Of a stretch of 27,023 nucleotides of DNA, positions 24,201 to 27,023 are shown piece by piece. Source of the stretch: Paramacrobiotus richtersi (Eukaryota > Tardigrada > Eutardigrada > Parachela > Macrobiotidae). The stretch is taken from assembly GCA_034698045.1 (NCBI GenBank), contig JAQGAU010000501.1:1-27023 (forward strand), given 5' to 3'. The translations under genes were made by a program, and so were the position numbers. Within the stretch, counting starts at the first letter, position 1. Every line of letters begins with the position of its first letter. The notes under the pieces were generated by a model. It had not been told where the DNA came from. It saw only the letters and a program-made list of their open reading frames with translations, and did no database searches.

Positions 24201-24447
24201 CTTTTCGGCCGAACCGCCCACGGTGTTCGCGATTCCCGCCAAACGCAAACGGGCCGAGTCGGTGCGGCTGGCGTACACGTGTAAGATGTGCTTGGTGGAG
24301 TATGATGGGCCGAACGAGCTGCGGAATCATGCGTGTCCGTTGCGGCTGTTTGAGTGCTCGATGGCGGGATGTGGGAAGACGTTCGGGAGTGCCAGCGCGA
24401 AGAAAAAGCATGAGAAGAATCACGCTGGAAAGGATGGGTCTTCTTAA
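21289..24447 (+). CDS. Coiled-coil plus C2H2-type zinc-finger protein (four exons)
   Basis: Exons 21289-21367, 21580-21657, 21729-22047 and 23946-24447 join with matching phases (1, 1, 2), giving about 325 residues. The N-terminus is Ser/Thr-rich (MSETGTSSVMAV). Exon 3 is a long amphipathic helix with heptad-like Leu and Gln, suggesting a dimerising coiled coil of about 65 residues. Exon 4 has a Pro/Glu-rich acidic stretch, a basic patch (RRSKRV, KRKR) that could be a nuclear signal, and two adjacent fingers. The first, YTCKMC, continues to NHAC (C2HC). The second is C-x4-C-x12-H-x3-H (FECSMAGCGKTF, then HEKNH). A nuclear DNA- or RNA-binding regulator is likely, but the targets are unknown and I recognise no orthologue. 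Without the last splice the frame would stop at TAA 22049-22051. The last intron (1898 bp) contains a transposon. Confidence 0.75.
22393..22703. mobile_element. Small foldback element (MITE-like), about 310 bp
   Basis: Arms of about 50 bp at 22393-22443 and 22653-22703 are nearly perfect inverted copies, sharing TTTTTTGCTGCTTTTCAACG and GGTAATTGAGCGATATTCGC. The spacer of about 210 bp is AT-rich and non-coding. Flanking TA dinucleotides are compatible with a TA target duplication but not conclusive. It lies in the last intron of the zinc-finger gene. Confidence 0.6.
22741..23932. mobile_element. Non-autonomous DNA transposon with long TIRs and 9-bp target duplication (Mutator-like)
   Basis: The element spans 22750-23923 and is flanked on both sides by the direct repeat ACTGTCAAC (22741-22749 and 23924-23932). 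Its ends are inverted copies: GGCTATATATGTACCTCATC at 22750 and the complement ending at 23923, with similarity extending about 230-250 bp inward (to about 22978 and 23675), interrupted by small indels. The arms contain short GATGAGTGCTGACC-type tandem units. The core of about 700 bp has no convincing open frame, so it is non-autonomous. Long TIRs with a 9-bp duplication are typical of Mutator/MULE elements; that family call is inference. It sits 13 bp from the 3' splice site of the last zinc-finger intron. Confidence 0.75.
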
Positions 24448-25304
24448 CGCGGGTTGGTATCTTGATGGATTTTGTCGAATGAATCCAAACTTCTTGGTGC
24501 TTTTGCTTTTCCATTGTTCCATTGCCATATATACCGTTCATTCTGAATCCTAATCGTTTTAGTTTAGCATGATCTACCGATGCATCCCATCTGTACCTAC
24601 GTAAGTTATTTCACTTTTTTCGGATAATTCGAATGGGAATTCATTTTCTTAAAGTCATTGTTACTCTGTCGTGCGCATACATTTTCTTGTCAGTTTTCTT
24701 AATATCTCGGTAGCGGAACAAAAAAATGTTACAACCGGATTGCTACAAGGATATTCTGTTGGTTGTTACTAAACTACGTAGGGAAGGAGATTTCTGCCCA
24801 CATTACAGTTATTAATTTCGGTTTGGTTGAACCAATTAATTATTAATTTTGGTTGAAGTGCGACGACACAGTAAAGCAGCGTGCCTGCTGGAAATTCTCT
24901 GTAGGCAAAAAATTCCGCAGAAGGTTACGCAGGTACCGATATCAGTTTTCAATATTTACAGAGATGCTTTTGAAATAGTTTTTCTTCGCTAGTATTAGTT
25001 TTTTTCTTCGCTTTTTGGTCAATTTGGTAACATGTTTCTTGACTAAGTGAAATCAAGAAAATGTCACTTATGTAATGCTAATTAGTTGCTAAAGACAGCA
25101 CCGGATATTCTTATCCGCTTTGATGTCGCGAAAAGGTCACTGACGATAAAAACCTACCCACGTAGTTTCTCGCGAATTCTGACGGATGCGCATCAGCACA
25201 TAAATGTCTCAGGAGTTGGAGTCAACTACGAATACATGTTACATAGAAAACGTTTCCCTTCTAGTCTGTTAATTTAATGCGTTAATCTAATCCGGCAGCG
25301 TAAA
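24448..25304. other. Intergenic stretch between two convergent genes
   Basis: No gene is recognised and no AATAAA is seen near the zinc-finger stop. A minor AATTAATTATTAATT repeat with duplicated GGTTGAA lies at about 24820-24860. An ATTAAA variant on the minus strand (25273-25278) may be the poly(A) signal of the gene at 25305-26840. Confidence 0.4.
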
Positions 25305-26840
25305 TTAGACACAATTACATCGAACAGAGCTACAACTGGTTAAGAAATTGAAGAATCCATCACTGGACCCGAAAGTCGGATACTCTGTTACCGTTCCCTG
25401 GAAGCCGGTCCAAGCATACGTCGTCAACCGACACCGAGCTGTGATAATCGCCGATTTTACTCGTCCCTGATCGGCCGCGGCCAAATTGCCGTTCTGTCCG
25501 TCTACCAGTTTTACGGCCGTCCCGTTGAAATTGAATTCATGATAAAGAATCGCACACTTGCCAAAAGTGATGTTAATAACAGTGGTAGCGGTGCTGGTAG
25601 CGGTACTGGTAGCGGTACTGGTAGCGGTATTTGTAGCGGTACTGGTGGCGGTAGCGGTACTGGTTGCGGTACTTGTACCATCAGTTTCGCCAGAAGTTCC
25701 GTTGTACATAGCCCGAATCTCTTCGATATCAATGGGACTCAGAATGTTTCTTTGGCCGATTTGGCTTCCGGCGAACTGTGTTTTGGGCTGGATCGTCCAA
25801 CCGGCAGGATCGACGGCGTACATGGTGGAAGGATAATGCATTATGGAAGCGAAGTCGTACGGGGTGTCAAACGTGTCGCTCGCATAGGTTTGGAAGTGCA
25901 TTTGCATTCCTACAAGTGTACAATGTCATTTGAAGTGAAGTACGGACTGCGTAATACATACTATTAATTAGAACGTCAACCGCACCTGGCTGGATGTTGC
26001 TCCAGTTGATATCGACGTAGGTATCGCGGTCAGTTCTTGAATTCTCGTGGAAAAATCCAATCGCATGCATCAGCTTGTGCATAATTTGACCTTTGGTACG
26101 GCAGTCGTCTGCCAGTGAAAGTTCCTGTCGTCCTCCAGCTTTACCAACATAACTGTAGCAAGTAGCAACTGCAATCACGGATTATAATAATTATGCATTT
26201 GCATCTTTTATGCCTACAGGCTACAGCCCTGTGGGCAGCGTATGGTTCGCTACATAATTCAAAAAACGTACCCATGGTTAGTAAGTAAACTGGGGCAGCA
26301 TTAAAAGTCTTTGCTTTATGTTTATGTACCGTTGCTTTACTGTTCTAATTACCAGTAAGTATCTTACATGGAACCATTGACAATGTTGACGTAATCGGTC
26401 TGCGTCGTCCGTTGCACGAATCGAACAGCGTCGGTCGTTTGGGTGGAAATTTCGTTCATAGCTTCGAATATCGGGAGTAGTTGGCCTACGCTGAAATCGG
26501 GCGAGATCAGGTAATATACTTGCCCATCCGGCCACCGTTGATTCAGCGGGACTCCGCCTTTGCTGAACGCCACCAATTCTTCTCTCTACAAAATAAAAAA
26601 TACATCTAAGCACTCCAATGCGCCTTACACTGATTAAACGCTTTTAAAACAGTTTACCAGTTCGTTGACCGTCTTGTCCGGTTGTCCGATACCGGCTATA
26701 TCGCCTTCGAAAAGCGGGATATTAGTCTCTATTTCAGGCCCATTTGGACTCGTAAATGTATTGGAAATGTGATCGAATGGGGCACAAAGCGTCGCAGTTA
26801 TCAATGGCAGTAAAAACAACACTCTCAATGAGTTAGTCAT
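25305..26840 (-). CDS. Secreted astacin-like protein with dead catalytic site, repeat linker and betagamma-crystallin-like domain
   Basis: Exons 26840-26658, 26585-26368, about 26168-25986 and 25909-25305 give a product of about 395 residues. A signal peptide ([20 protein letters not shown]) precedes the FEGD propeptide switch ([13 protein letters not shown]). The catalytic domain has [28 protein letters not shown], the Met-turn SIMHY and all three zinc His, but HExxH reads HKLMH: the general-base Glu is Lys (AAG at 26076-26074), so peptidase activity should be lost. A Thr/Ser/Ala repeat linker of about 30 residues, probably O-glycosylated, leads to a crystallin-like domain ([22 protein letters not shown], final VRCNCV). 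Intron positions match the active paralogue at 17618. The exon 2/3 junction is unresolved: the good GTAAGA donor is phase 2, whereas the acceptor that keeps the conserved Cys is phase 1. Confidence 0.8.
25583..25676 (-). repeat. Imperfect 12-bp tandem repeat encoding the Thr/Ser/Ala linker
   Basis: On the plus strand the unit is close to GGTAGCGGTACT, repeated about eight times with point changes. Translated from the minus strand it gives alternating Thr-Ser and Thr-Ala pairs, a mucin-like linker between the peptidase and crystallin-like domains. The other astacin lacks it. Confidence 0.7.
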
Positions 26841-26877
26841 TTTTGTTGAATACACTTCAAATTAATGGTATTAAGTC

Positions 26878-26887
26878 CCTTTTTATA
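26878..26887 (-). promoter_or_regulatory. TATA box of the inactive-astacin gene
   Basis: TATAAAAAGG on the minus strand lies 38 bases upstream of the start codon at 26840. Normal TATA spacing would put transcription start only a few bases before the ATG, giving a very short 5' UTR. A second TATATAAAG at about 26949-26957 is an alternative with a longer leader. Confidence 0.5.
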
Positions 26888-27023
26888 AGTTCTAGAAGAA
26901 ACGAGACCATTAGTCCAACACACTAACCCTGTAATAAACGTCACCGGCTTTATATATATGCAGTCTGTCTCATGTGGTTAGTTCGGAAATCCGGCTGGCA
27001 GCAAACAGTTTGTAGCGGGTACG

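Noticed and set aside
23779-24541. Long minus-strand frames over the zinc-finger exon and transposon arm
   Set aside because: They combine antisense of the zinc-finger exon with translated transposon repeats. The plus strand has the finger motifs and splice sites.

Overview
The window looks like nuclear DNA of a small-genome invertebrate animal. Genes are split by short GT-AG introns (mostly 56-76 bp), AATAAA poly(A) signals follow several stop codons, one promoter has a TATA box, and the families are animal ones: astacin peptidases, a WDR5-type beta-propeller, STE/MAP3K-like kinases and a C2H2 zinc-finger protein. A tardigrade is my best guess, from intron size and divergent secreted families. 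That is inference: no rRNA or other marker is present.

Layout. 1-260: last exon of a protein with a 27-residue repeat (+). 1337-1823: decayed astacin-like fragment (-). 2463-3328: small secreted protein of unknown family (-). 4110-5041: polytopic membrane protein (-). 6742-9058: two consecutive kinase-like domains (+), the first broken by an in-frame TGA, the second a pseudokinase. 9456-14050: six-exon WDR5-like seven-blade WD40 protein (-), convergent with the kinases. 15759-16755: secreted protein made of one betagamma-crystallin-like domain (+). 17618-20323: secreted astacin metallopeptidase ending in the same kind of domain (+). 21289-24447: coiled-coil/zinc-finger protein (+) whose last intron holds a 1.17-kb transposon with long inverted ends and 9-bp target duplications. 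25305-26840: a second astacin with the same domain, reached through a Thr/Ser/Ala repeat linker (-). Its catalytic Glu is replaced by Lys.

The most interesting system is the secreted cluster at 15.7-26.8 kb. It holds an apparently active astacin, an apparently dead astacin, and a stand-alone copy of the cysteine-rich betagamma-crystallin-like domain that both peptidases carry at the C-terminus. The two peptidases share the FEGD aspartate-switch propeptide and nearly all intron positions and phases, so they are paralogues. Enzyme, pseudo-enzyme and free accessory domain side by side suggest a lineage-specific extracellular system, for example in cuticle or matrix, but no substrate can be read from the sequence.

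Gene models were assembled by hand from splice signals and phase matching. Exon ends are exact where phases agree and flagged where they do not.
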